Shown here: positions 45,829 to 55,100 of the stretch, one piece after another
Numbering within the stretch: position 1 is the stretch's first letter
How the letters are laid out: each line of letters opens with the position of its first letter
DNA from: Aliiroseovarius crassostreae
Lineage (GTDB): Bacteria; Pseudomonadota; Alphaproteobacteria; Rhodobacterales; Rhodobacteraceae
Direction: 5' to 3'
Assembly: GCF_001307765.1 (NCBI RefSeq)
Contig: NZ_LKBA01000006.1
Coordinates: 710,001 to 774,000 of the forward strand
Length of the DNA stretch: 64,000 nucleotides
Notes under the pieces: model-generated
What the model was told of the DNA's origin: nothing
The model's input: only the letters and a program-made list of their open reading frames with translations
Database searches by the model: none
Translations under genes and position numbers: made by a program

Positions 45829-46269
45829 TCAGTCCTCTAGGGCTTTTTTCAGTTCTGCCACCAGATCCGCTGGTGCATCGGTGTCAAGGCGCTGGGTGGC
45901 CACCGCATCTTTGCGCCGGATCGTGACGATCACCGCCCGGTCCAGCGGTTTGATGCCAGCGATACTGTCGCGCGAAAAGGTCAGCCCCTTGCGCAGATAC
46001 AGCGCCTGGGAGGTCAGGGCCCAATCGCCCTGATGGCGCAGACCCAGCATGAACGCTCCGAAAGCGAGGTAAAAGATCAGCGCGAAGACCGGCACCATGG
46101 CCCAGCTGAACAACCCTACGAAACTGCCCAGCACACCATAGATTGCCGTGGCGCCCAATGTGGTGAAAACTGCAATCCGCAGCGCGGTTTCACGGCGGGC
46201 GGAGCCGCGCAGGATCAGGTCTTCGCCCTGATCGAGCTGCAACCAGTCTTTTGATACACGCTTAGGCAT
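45829..46269 (-). CDS. Bacterial PH-like membrane protein, first of pair
   Basis: 146 residues. Two membrane spans (about 30-48, 53-75) and a PH-like domain with [14 protein letters not shown] and [20 protein letters not shown]. The ATG at 46269 overlaps the pyrB stop by 8 bp, so translation is probably coupled to pyrB. A longer upstream frame inside pyrB is rejected. Why membrane PH proteins follow pyrB is unclear. Confidence 0.75.
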   Translation of the reverse strand: MPKRVSKDWLQLDQGEDLILRGSARRETALRIAVFTTLGATAIYGVLGSFVGLFSWAMVPVFALIFYLAFGAFMLGLRHQGDWALTSQALYLRKGLTFSRDSIAGIKPLDRAVIVTIRRKDAVATQRLDTDAPADLVAELKKALED

Positions 46270-47227
46270 AGGTCTCTTTTTCCGCCTGATCACGTGCGAT
46301 GATGCGGTGGTTGCGTGCCAGCAGGTCCATCGCGGCCATGCGCACGGCCACGCCCATTTCCACCTGTTCCTGAATGACCGAGCGGTTGATGTCATCGGCA
46401 ATGGTGCCGTCGATTTCCACGCCCCGATTCATCGGGCCGGGATGCATGACAATCGCGTCATCCTTGGCATTTGCCAGCTTTTCGGCATCCAGCCCGTAAC
46501 GGTGGTAATATTCGCGTTCGGACGGGATAAAGCCCCCATCCATACGTTCCTTCTGAAGCCGCAGCATCATCACCACATCCGCGCCTTTCAGACCCTCCTC
46601 CATGTCGTCATAAACCTCGACCCCGAACTGGTCGATCTGGCTGGGCATGAGGGTGGGCGGCCCCACAAGGCGCACCCGGTTTTCCATCTTGCCCAGAAGG
46701 ATCAGGTTTGAGCGGGCCACGCGTGAATGCGCGATGTCCCCACAGATCGCAATGGTCAGACGATGCAGACGGCCCTTCTCGCGCCGGATCGTGAGCGCGT
46801 CCAAAAGCGCCTGCGTCGGGTGTTCATGTTTGCCATCACCCGCGTTCAGCACCGCGCAATTGACCTTCTGTGCCAGCAGATCCACCGCCCCGGAATGCGG
46901 GTGGCGCACCACCAGAAGATCCGGGTGCATTGCATTCAGCGTCAGCGCGGTGTCGATCAGCGTCTCGCCCTTTTTGATCGAACTGGCCTGCATCGCCATA
47001 TTCATCACATCCGCGCCCAGCCGTTTGCCCGCAATTTCAAAACTGGCCTGGGTGCGGGTGGAGTTTTCAAAAAACATGTTGATCTGCGTCAGCCCGGCCA
47101 GCGCATCGGAGCGTTTGTTGCCGCTGCGGTTCAAATCAACGTAATCATCGGCCAGATTGAGGATGGTTTTAATCTCCTCGGGGTGCAGATGTTCGATGCC
47201 CAGAAGATGGCGCTGGCGAAATGTCAT
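46262..47227 (-). CDS. pyrB: Aspartate carbamoyltransferase catalytic subunit
   Basis: 321 residues. It makes N-carbamoyl-aspartate in pyrimidine synthesis. Motifs: [13 protein letters not shown] (carbamoyl-phosphate binding), [12 protein letters not shown], and [11 protein letters not shown]. No regulatory subunit (PyrI) gene is present, consistent with class A enzymes that pair with an inactive dihydroorotase such as the one at 41078. In many Alphaproteobacteria pyrB and pyrC are neighbours in one operon; here they are on opposite strands with broken genes between. Confidence 0.96.
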   Translation of the reverse strand: MTFRQRHLLGIEHLHPEEIKTILNLADDYVDLNRSGNKRSDALAGLTQINMFFENSTRTQASFEIAGKRLGADVMNMAMQASSIKKGETLIDTALTLNAMHPDLLVVRHPHSGAVDLLAQKVNCAVLNAGDGKHEHPTQALLDALTIRREKGRLHRLTIAICGDIAHSRVARSNLILLGKMENRVRLVGPPTLMPSQIDQFGVEVYDDMEEGLKGADVVMMLRLQKERMDGGFIPSEREYYHRYGLDAEKLANAKDDAIVMHPGPMNRGVEIDGTIADDINRSVIQEQVEMGVAVRMAAMDLLARNHRIIARDQAEKETYA

Positions 47228-47320
47228 GGGGGCCTCCGATCCGTGTTGCTTTGCTTATAGGATCGGGGGGGCGGGACGTCTATCCTGCAATGCAGGGCGT
47301 TTCATCGCATGGGGAGAAAA

Positions 47321-47332
47321 CTAGAAAACTAG
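47321..47332. repeat. Left part of the CTAGAAAA array, split by IS5
   Basis: One CTAGAAAA unit and a CTAG lie immediately left of the IS5-family element. They are the continuation of the 16-unit array on the right side. The array originally stood about 90 bp upstream of pyrB. Confidence 0.9.
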
Positions 47333-48158
47333 GGCGTAGACTCATAAGAGCCAAATGACTGTTGCGGCGACGTGGGCTGCTGCCAAGAAGGTTTTTGGGC
47401 AGCGGAAGGTGCGTCGTGATAGGTGTCGCCAAACCTTGATGCGGTTGAACATGCGCTCGACGATGTTGCGGGTTTTGGAGAGGGCTGCGTCATATTCGAA
47501 TTGCATTTTGCGGTTCTTGCGCGGTGGGATGCAGGCGGTTGCCTTGGCGTCGCTCAGCCAGTCGCGCAGGTGATTTGCGTCGTAACCTCGGTCTGCAATG
47601 ACGGTGGTTCCCCTGGCAATATATGACTCAAGGCATTGATTTGCATTAGTAATATCGGCTCGATGCCTGCGGTCAGATGCAGATGGACCGGCTTGCCACT
47701 GCCATCGCACACCAGATGCAGCTTTGAATTCAACCCGCCTTTTGTCTTGCCGATATCCCGTCCTTCGCCGGTGTTTTTTTGGCACCATTGGCTGCGATGC
47801 GATGGGTTTTGACATGGCTGGCGTCGATCATCAGCGTGGAAAGATCTGCCGTCTCCCGCGCCAAAGTTTCGAACACATGCTCGAAAACGCCTGCTTCAGA
47901 CCAGCGTTTGTAGCGGTTGTAGAGCGTCTTGGCGGGGCCATATTCCGGCGGCACATCGGACCAGCGATAGCCTCGCTGAATGCAGAAAATGATGCCCGAT
48001 AACACGCGCCGGTCGTCGACACGCGGAACACCGCGCGGCGTATTGGGCAACAAGGGCCTGATTTTATTGTACTGTTCTTCGGTGAGCCAGAAATGCGACG
48101 ACATGAAACCTCCCAGATTTCACATCTTGAATCACATCAACGTTTATAGGTCTACGCC
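47333..48158 (-). mobile_element. IS5-family (IS427-like) insertion sequence
   Basis: 826 bp with terminal inverted repeats beginning GGCGTAGAC at each end (GGCGTAGACTCATAA left, GGCGTAGACCTATAA right) and flanked by CTAG on both sides, consistent with a target duplication at the CTAG word. It contains one two-frame transposase gene on the minus strand. Confidence 0.9.
47342..48104 (-). pseudogene. IS5-family transposase, two reading frames, likely defective
   Basis: Frame 1 (47730-48104) starts MSSHFWLTEEQYNKIRPLLP and has the first catalytic Asp in LMIDASHVKTHR. It ends after GAKK at a run of seven As, where a -1 slip gives KNTGEGRDIGKTKGGLNSKL, the standard continuation of IS427-type enzymes. 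A second frame change near 47670 is not explained by this slip and is needed to reach TTVIADRGYD (second Asp) and IVERMFNRIK (Glu). The second break suggests an inactive copy. Confidence 0.75.
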
Positions 48159-48286
48159 CTAGAAAACTAGAAAACTAGAAAACTAGAAAACTAGAAAACT
48201 AGAAAACTAGAAAACTAGAAAACTAGAAAACTAGAAAACTAGAAAACTAGAAAACTAGAAAACTAGAAAACTAGAAAACTAGAAAA
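48159..48286. repeat. (CTAGAAAA)16 tandem repeat
   Basis: Sixteen perfect 8-bp units, 128 bp, immediately right of the IS5-family element. With the left part, the ancestral array was about 17 units. CTAG is a rare tetranucleotide in most bacterial genomes, so this concentration is striking. There are no spacers, so it is not a CRISPR. Confidence 0.97.
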
Positions 48287-48364
48287 GAGGGGCCAGACAG
48301 GCCTGTGTGGGTCAAGCCCCTCTTGTGGGACATCTCCGCCCGCGCTTACCATTCATCAACCAAG

Positions 48365-48742
48365 ATGAGCGTAACTCTCCCCATGTCATGGAAAAACCGC
48401 ATTCAAAACATCCTGCTGCTGCAGCGCGACTGGGACAGCCTGTCGAATAAGGAACTCATTCACCTTCGCGGAAGCGCTCTTTGGTGGCGCAATTGGGCTT
48501 TGATCGCACTATCCCTTTATCTTATTTGGTTGGCGGTAGCGGTATTCTCCTTTGGCCTCTCATACACGCTTGACCGCCTTTCCCCGCCCCGTCATTCCTT
48601 TGTCACGCTCATTCGAGAACATTTCATCGGCCTGACCGCATTGGTCATTGCCGTTCCACAGCACCTAAAGTTGCAACAGATTGACAAAATCACCCATGAT
48701 CGGATGTGGGGTGATCACAAGACTGACGATGCAAATCCCTAA
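48365..48742 (+). CDS. Hypothetical membrane protein
   Basis: 125 residues from the ATG at 48365. Two hydrophobic segments: about 42-65 (WALIALSLYLIWLAVAVFSF) and about 90-105 (FIGLTALVIAV). A charged N-terminus with IQNILLLQRDWDSLSNKELI precedes them. No family recognised, no clear Shine-Dalgarno, and codon use AT-richer than the core genes. The 3' end overlaps a minus-strand frame, so only one of the two may be real. Confidence 0.45.
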   Translation: MSVTLPMSWKNRIQNILLLQRDWDSLSNKELIHLRGSALWWRNWALIALSLYLIWLAVAVFSFGLSYTLDRLSPPRHSFVTLIREHFIGLTALVIAVPQHLKLQQIDKITHDRMWGDHKTDDANP

Positions 48743-49103
48743 GATCATCCAAACGGTTCAATCGCCATTCTACATACGCCTTCCCATTCTCAACCTGAGA
48801 AATCAAGCTAGACAGCTGAATATACTCACTTATGTCACTCACCCCAGCGACGAAATCATCCCAGCCGAAAAACACATTCAGAAACTCCGCAGCACCAATA
48901 CCAGCCGCATTTGCCAGCGCCCCAACATTTCCACTCACCCGGAACGCTCGGAAAGCCACTCCGATTCCCGTAACAGAAGCAATAAGCCCTCCAATCTGTT
49001 GACCTACTTCCCATAGTGCTTCTGCAGCATCCCGACCAAAACGCGGTAAGGGCAACGGACGCCACAGCCCCCTCGCAACAGGCGTTGCCCCCGCCCGCGC
49101 CAC
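48690..49103 (-). CDS. Hypothetical protein, doubtful
   Basis: 137 codons. The central part has a Gly/Ala-rich hydrophobic stretch (GGLIASVTGIGVAFRAFRVS, then GNVGALANAAGIGAAEFLNV), and a C-terminal charged part. It overlaps the plus-strand membrane-protein frame by 53 bp, and its start lies only 17 bp from the divergent glycosylase gene. No family recognised. Confidence 0.3.
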   Translation of the reverse strand: MARAGATPVARGLWRPLPLPRFGRDAAEALWEVGQQIGGLIASVTGIGVAFRAFRVSGNVGALANAAGIGAAEFLNVFFGWDDFVAGVSDISEYIQLSSLISQVENGKAYVEWRLNRLDDLRDLHRQSCDHPTSDHG

Positions 49104-49119
49104 CGCCTACCCTGCCCTC

Positions 49120-49917
49120 ATGGAATCACCCGCGCTCTCTGATCTCGACTGGCACATCGCCCGCGCCCATCTCGACTGGCAGGTCGAACTGGGGGTGACG
49201 GATGCGATTTGCGATGCGCCGATCAACCGCTATGAGCTGGAGGCGAGAAAGCCCAAAACCGCCGCGCCGACACCGCTGGCCTCCCCGCCCGCGCGTGTGC
49301 CCGACCCCGAGGTGGACTGGGTCGCCCGCGCGAAAGAAGCCGCCGCACGGGCACAGGATCTTGAGGCCCTGCGTGCCGCATTGGAGGCGTTCGATGGCTG
49401 TGACCTCAAGAAAGGGGCGCGCAACACGGTGCTGGCCGATGGCAACCCCGCCGCCCGCGTGATGATCATCGGAGAGGCCCCGGGGCGGGACGAAGATATT
49501 CAGGGCAAACCTTTCGTGGGCCGCGCCGGGGGGCTGCTGGACCGGATGTTTGCCGCCATCAACATGGGGCGCACCGCAGCACTGTCAAAAAACGCGCTCT
49601 ATATCACCAATGTGATGCCCTGGCGCCCACCGCAAAACCGCGACCCCAGCCCCGAGGAAATGGCCATGATGGTGCCCTTCCTTCAGCGTCACGTCCAGCT
49701 GGTCGCCCCCGAGCTGATTGTGCTGATGGGCAACACGCCCTGTCAGGCGGTCCTTGGCAAGCGCGGGATCACGCGGATGCGGGGACGTTGGGAGGAGGCA
49801 TGGCACAAACCGGTCCTGCCGATGTTCCACCCGGCCTATCTTCTGCGCAACCCGGCCGCAAAACGCGAGGCCTGGGCGGATCTGCTGGAATTACAGGCCC
49901 GGCTGCGCGATCTCTGA
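49120..49917 (+). CDS. Uracil-DNA glycosylase, family 4-like
   Basis: 265 residues. A variable N-terminal extension (about 1-105) precedes the glycosylase core: GEAPGRDEDIQGKPFVGRA (motif A, near 123), ITNVMPWRPPQNRDP, and HPAYLLRNP (motif B His). It removes uracil from DNA in base excision repair. Family 4 enzymes normally hold a 4Fe-4S cluster with CxxC before motif A; here the position reads GCDLKKG with a single Cys, so the cluster may be lost, as in some alphaproteobacterial relatives. Confidence 0.88.
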   Translation: MESPALSDLDWHIARAHLDWQVELGVTDAICDAPINRYELEARKPKTAAPTPLASPPARVPDPEVDWVARAKEAAARAQDLEALRAALEAFDGCDLKKGARNTVLADGNPAARVMIIGEAPGRDEDIQGKPFVGRAGGLLDRMFAAINMGRTAALSKNALYITNVMPWRPPQNRDPSPEEMAMMVPFLQRHVQLVAPELIVLMGNTPCQAVLGKRGITRMRGRWEEAWHKPVLPMFHPAYLLRNPAAKREAWADLLELQARLRDL

Positions 49918-50016
49918 CCCCGCACCCCCTTGGTCCATGCCCCCTTGATCCATATCAGGGATTTGCCGATATGATCCGGGCAAAACAGCGCCATATTCCG
50001 ATGAAAGGCCACCTTC

Positions 50017-50568
50017 ATGTCCCATATCCCCGCCGACAACAAACGTGACTTCATCCCGGTGCGCATTGCGATCCTGACAGTCTCCGACACGCGCTCGATG
50101 GACGAGGACCGCTCCGGCGACACCCTTGTTGCACGGCTGGAAAGTGCAGGCCACGAACTGGCCGACCGCAAGATCATCCGCGATGAGCGTGGCGAAATTG
50201 CCGACCAGCTGCGCGCCTGGAGCCTGGACCCGGAGATCGACGTGATCATCTCTACCGGCGGCACCGGCCTGACCGGACGGGATGTGACGGTTGAGGCCCA
50301 TCGCGATGTCTATGAGAAAGAAATCGAAGCCTTCGCAACCGTTTTCACCATGATTTCGATGGAGAAGATCGGCACATCGGCGGTGCAATCCCGCGCCACG
50401 GGTGGCGTGGCCAATGGCACCTATCTTTTTGCACTGCCCGGCAGCACCGGCGCCTGCAAGGACGCCTGGGACGGGATCCTCGAAGCCCAGCTGGATTACC
50501 GCCACCACCCGTGCAATTTCGTCGAAATTTTCCCGCGCCTCGAAGAACACAAGCAACGCAAAAAATAA
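50017..50568 (+). CDS. moaB: Molybdenum cofactor biosynthesis protein MoaB
   Basis: 183 residues of the MoaB/MogA (MPT-binding) fold: RIAILTVSDTRSMDEDRSGD, ISTGGTGLTGRDVTVEA, and ALPGSTGACKDAWDGIL. It is a molybdopterin adenylyltransferase-type protein of Moco synthesis. A typical MoaB N-terminal extension (about 15 residues) is present. No other Moco gene is adjacent. AAAGG precedes the ATG at good distance. Confidence 0.92.
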   Translation: MSHIPADNKRDFIPVRIAILTVSDTRSMDEDRSGDTLVARLESAGHELADRKIIRDERGEIADQLRAWSLDPEIDVIISTGGTGLTGRDVTVEAHRDVYEKEIEAFATVFTMISMEKIGTSAVQSRATGGVANGTYLFALPGSTGACKDAWDGILEAQLDYRHHPCNFVEIFPRLEEHKQRKK

Positions 50569-50680
50569 TCGACAGAAATCGGTGATTGTCCCGTATCACC
50601 TCTTGAAGAAGTGACCATCCGCATCTTGCCACCGGACAAAAGCCGGGCAAGATGGGGGTGGATGAAACGGAGTATTCCAC

Positions 50681-52129
50681 ATGCGTTTTCTGGGTCGCAG
50701 CCTGACCGGGCTTTTCCTGCTTGCCGCCACTATTGGTCTTCTTGCGCTGGCTGCGCTGCAAATTTCGGCCGCGTTCAAGGCGCGTGCGGAACGCGACAAT
50801 GCCCGCCCGCAGGGGCGCGAACGGCTGTTTGCCGCCAATCTGCTGCCCTATATCGAGGCCCGCGAAGTGCCGATCCTGTCGGTACATGGCGAGGTGGCCT
50901 CCCGGCGCGCGCTGGACGTGCGCTCGCTTGCCGGTGGCACGGTGATCGACATGACCGACGGGTTCGAAACCGGCGCGCGCGTCACCGAAGGAGAGCTGCT
51001 GTTACGGATCGACCCGACCGAATTCATGCTGGCCCAGGAACTGGCCCGGGCAGATGTGGAGCAGGCCGAGGCAGATGTCGCCGAGGCCGAGGCCGCCCTT
51101 GAGCTGGCGCGTGACGAACTGGCCAATGCCAAGCGGCAGGCAAGCTTGCGTGAGGCGGCGCTGGAACGGCAGAATGACCTTGTCAAACGAGGGGTCGGCA
51201 CCGAAGCCGCAGTGGAAACCGCAGCACTGGCTGCGGCCTCTGCCGAGCAGGCGGTGCTGGCCAAACGGCAGGCGGTGATCTCGGCCGAGGCACGGATTGC
51301 CACCGCCAACACCACTTTCACCCGCCGCAAGATCCAGCTCGACGATACGCAGCGCCGGCTGGAAAACACCGAAATCTATGCCGAGATCTCCGGCACGCTG
51401 GCGGATGTAACCGTGCTGCGTGGCGGGGTGGTTTCCACGAATGAGAAACTGGCCCGGATCATCGACCCGAATGCGCTGGAAGTCAGGTTCCGCCTGTCCA
51501 CCACGCAATATGCACGCCTTCTGACCCCTGAAGGCACCCTTCCCCGCGCGCCGATCAGTGTGCGACTGGACAGCGCAGACGGGGTGCTGGTGGCAACCGG
51601 AACACTGGCACGCGAAAGCGCGGAAGTGGGAGAGGGCCAGACCGGGCGTCTGGTTTTTGCAACGCTGGACGCAGCAGCCGGGTTGCGCCCCGGCGACTTC
51701 GTGACCGTCGAAGTGGCGGAGCCTGCACTGGATCGCGTGGCGCGTCTGCCGGCATCAAGCCTTGGCGCCAACGGCACTCTTTTGCTCCTGGGCGAAGGGG
51801 ATCGTCTGGAAGAGGTGACGGTCACGCTCCTGCGCCGTCAGGGCAATGAGATCCTGGTGCGCGGTGACGGGCTTGCGGGTCGTGAGGTGGTGGCCGAACG
51901 CACCCCCACGCTTGGCGCGGGCATTCGGATCAAACCGCGCCGCGCCGGTGGCGAACAGACACCCAAGGAGATCACCCTCAGCACCGCGCAGATCACGGCA
52001 ATCCGCGCCTTTGTTGAACAGAATACGCATATGGAAGACGATGCCAAGGCCCGGATCCTTCAACAGATCGAAACGGGCAGGATGCCTGCCGCCACGCTCG
52101 AGCGGCTGCAGTCGCGGATGGGGAGCTGA
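50681..52129 (+). CDS. RND efflux periplasmic adaptor subunit
   Basis: 482 residues. An N-terminal membrane anchor (about 10-28), not a lipoprotein signal. A biotinyl-lipoyl half, then a long helical hairpin (about 115-205, Ala/Glu/Gln-rich), a beta-barrel domain (about 220-320) with ISGTLADVTVLRGGVVS, and a membrane-proximal domain. Adaptors of this type link the inner-membrane RND pump to an outer-membrane channel. The pump gene starts 3 bp after the stop. Shine-Dalgarno ACGGAG. Confidence 0.92.
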   Translation: MRFLGRSLTGLFLLAATIGLLALAALQISAAFKARAERDNARPQGRERLFAANLLPYIEAREVPILSVHGEVASRRALDVRSLAGGTVIDMTDGFETGARVTEGELLLRIDPTEFMLAQELARADVEQAEADVAEAEAALELARDELANAKRQASLREAALERQNDLVKRGVGTEAAVETAALAAASAEQAVLAKRQAVISAEARIATANTTFTRRKIQLDDTQRRLENTEIYAEISGTLADVTVLRGGVVSTNEKLARIIDPNALEVRFRLSTTQYARLLTPEGTLPRAPISVRLDSADGVLVATGTLARESAEVGEGQTGRLVFATLDAAAGLRPGDFVTVEVAEPALDRVARLPASSLGANGTLLLLGEGDRLEEVTVTLLRRQGNEILVRGDGLAGREVVAERTPTLGAGIRIKPRRAGGEQTPKEITLSTAQITAIRAFVEQNTHMEDDAKARILQQIETGRMPAATLERLQSRMGS

Positions 52130-52132
52130 CCC

Positions 52133-55100
52133 ATGACCACGCGTGCCCCCCTCTCAGCTGCCAATGGCGTCCTGTCCTATTTTACCCGCCATGCCACGCT
52201 GGCCAATCTGTTGCTGGTGGTGCTGCTCACACTGGGCATCATGACCTACCCCCGAATGCGGGCGCAGTTCTTTCCCGACGTGGTGGTGGAAAGCGTGACT
52301 GTCACCGTGTCCTGGGACGGGGCCGGGGCAGAAGATGTGGATGCGGGCATCGTTCAGGTTCTGGAACCGGCCCTTCTGGCTGTCGAAGGCGTGGAAGAGG
52401 TGATTTCACGCGCAACCGAAGGCCGGGCACGGATCGAGATGGAGTTCGAACCCGGCTGGGATGTGGCCCAGGCCGCAGATGACGTGCAGGTCGCCGTGGA
52501 CGAGATCAGCACCTTGCCCGAAGACAGTGACACGCCGATTGTCCGGCGCGGGGCCTGGCGCGACAGTGTGACGGATGTGGTGATCACCGGACCGGTGGGC
52601 ATAGATCAGCTGGGACGGTTCACCGATGAAATGGTGGCGCGCCTGTTTGATCGCGGCGTGACCCGCACCACCATTCGCGGCATTGTTGCACCGGAAATCC
52701 TGATCGAGCTGCCGTCGATTTCTCTGCTGCGCCACGATGTGACCATGGCGCAGATCGCTGCGGCGATCCGGGAAGAGGTCTCTACCGCGCCGGCGGGGGA
52801 TGTGGCCTCGGGCGCGGCGCGGGTGCGCACCGGCGTGGCCAAACGCTCGGCCGATCAGATCGAGGCCATTGTGCTGCGCTCGAACCCGGACGGTTCCAAA
52901 CTGACCATTGGCGATGTGGGGCGGGTGCTGAGCCGGGGCGTGGATCGGGAACGGTCCTATTTCGTGGGTGACCGACCGGCGGTTGCGCTGAATGTATCGC
53001 GCTCGGCTGCGGGGGATGCCATTGCGCTGCAGGAAGAGGTGGAAGAGGTGCGCGCCGCCATGCTGCCATCCCTGCCCGATGGGGTCGAGATCACCCTGAT
53101 GCGCACCCGGTCCGAGCTGATCAAAGCCCGGATCAACATGCTGATGGAGAACGGGTTGCAGGGGTTGTCCCTCGTGCTGATCCTGCTCTTCCTGTTTCTC
53201 AACGCCCGCACGGCGCTTTGGGTCGCGGCCGGGATCCCGGTGGCGATGCTGAGCGCGATTTTCCTGATGTATATGTCGGGACTGACGATCAACATGATCT
53301 CTCTTTTTGCGCTGATCATCACCTTGGGGATTGTGGTGGATGACGCGATTGTGGTCGGAGAGCACGCGGATTTTCGCGCCCGGCGTCTGGGGGAAACCCC
53401 GATTGAGGCCTCCGAGAACGCCGCGCGCCGCATGTTTCCGCCGGTCTTTTCCGCCACCATAACCACCGTGATCGCCTTTTTCGGCCTGACCTCGATCGGC
53501 GGGCGGTTTGGCGACATGATTGCCGATATTCCCTTTACCGTCATTGTGGTCCTGCTGGCCTCACTTGTGGAATGCTTCCTGATCCTGCCCCATCACATGG
53601 CCCATGCACTGACCCATACCGCGAAAGAACACTGGTATGACTGGCCGTCGCGTCAGGTGAACCGCGGCTTTCGCTGGGTCCGTGATCATGCATTCCGCCC
53701 GCTGATGAAACTGGTGATCCGGGCCCGTTACCCCGTGATGGCAGCGGTGATCCTGCTCTTGATAAGCCAGGTGTCGATCTTCATTCGCGGCGACCTGACC
53801 TTTCGTTTCTTCAACGCACCCGAGCGCAGTTCAATCACCGCAAACTTTGCCATGGTCTCAGGTGCCACCCGCGAGGATACGCGTGAAATGATGGGGTTGG
53901 TACAAGCGGCGGTCGACAGAACGGCGGCCCAGTTCGAAGCCGAGTATGGTCGCGCGCCCCTGACCGTGGCCCTTGCCCAGACCGGGGGAAATTCCGGGCG
54001 TGGCCTGTCCGGGGTCGACAGCAAGGATACCGACCTGTTGGGGGCTATGGTGATGGAACTGATCGACGCCGATCTGCGCCCCTATTCAGTAAGCGCTTTT
54101 GTGTCCGCCTTGCAGGAGAATGTCCCGCAACACCCGCTTTTGGAAACGCTCAGCTTCCGTGGTTCGCACTTCGGGCCGGGGGGGGATGCGCTGGATGTGG
54201 AACTCTATGGGGCAGAAAGCGAAACCCTGAAAGCGGCTGCGGAAGCATTAAAAAAAGCCCTGGCTGATTTCCCAGAGGTCTCGGCCCTGGAAGACAGCAT
54301 GGCTTATGACAAGGACGAGCTGCTCCTCGATCTAACCCCGCAGGGGCAGGCCCTCGGCTTTACCATCGACGGGTTGGGCCGGGTGCTGCGCGCGCGCTTG
54401 AACGGGCTTGAGGCAGCCACGTTCCCGGATGGCACCCGTACCGCCGCAATCCGGGTAGAACTCCCCGAAGAGGAGTTGACTGCGGATTTTCTGGACAGCA
54501 CTCAGATGCGCAGCGCCGCTGGCACCTATGTTCCGCTGGCCGATCTTGTTTCCGTGCAGACACGCACCGGTTTTTCCAGCGTCGAACGCGAAAATGGCAT
54601 CCGCCTGATCAACGTCACCGGCGATCTGGATGAAAACAACCCGGCCCGCGCCGAGGAAATCACCCGCACTCTGGCCGATGACATTCTGCCCCGCATCGCC
54701 GAGGAGTTTTCCGTGACGTGGCAACTGGGCGGGCTTGCCGAGCAGCAGGACGAATTCCTGAACGATGCCAGCACCGGCCTGATCCTGTCCCTGCTGGGGA
54801 TCTATCTGACGCTGGGCTGGATTTTCTCCAGCTGGACCCGCCCGTTTGTGGTGATGGCGATCATTCCGTTTGGTCTGATCGGGGCCATCATCGGCCATGT
54901 CAGCTGGGGGGTGCCGCTGTCGATGTTCTCTGTCGTCGGGCTGATTGGCATGACCGGTATCATCATCAACGATTCCATCGTCCTTGTGACCACGATCGAC
55001 GCTTATGCACGGGACAGAGGGCTTGTTCCTGCAATCATAGATGGCGCCGCAGACCGGCTGCGCGCAGTGATGCTCACCACGGCCACGACCGTGCTGGGGC

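Noticed and set aside
46270-46401. 44-codon extension of the first PH-like protein into pyrB
   Set aside because: Out-of-frame with pyrB and Trp/Arg-rich; the ATG at 46269 overlaps the pyrB stop as expected for coupling.
48159-48286. CRISPR-like array
   Set aside because: Units are only 8 bp, perfectly contiguous and without spacers; no cas genes are present.
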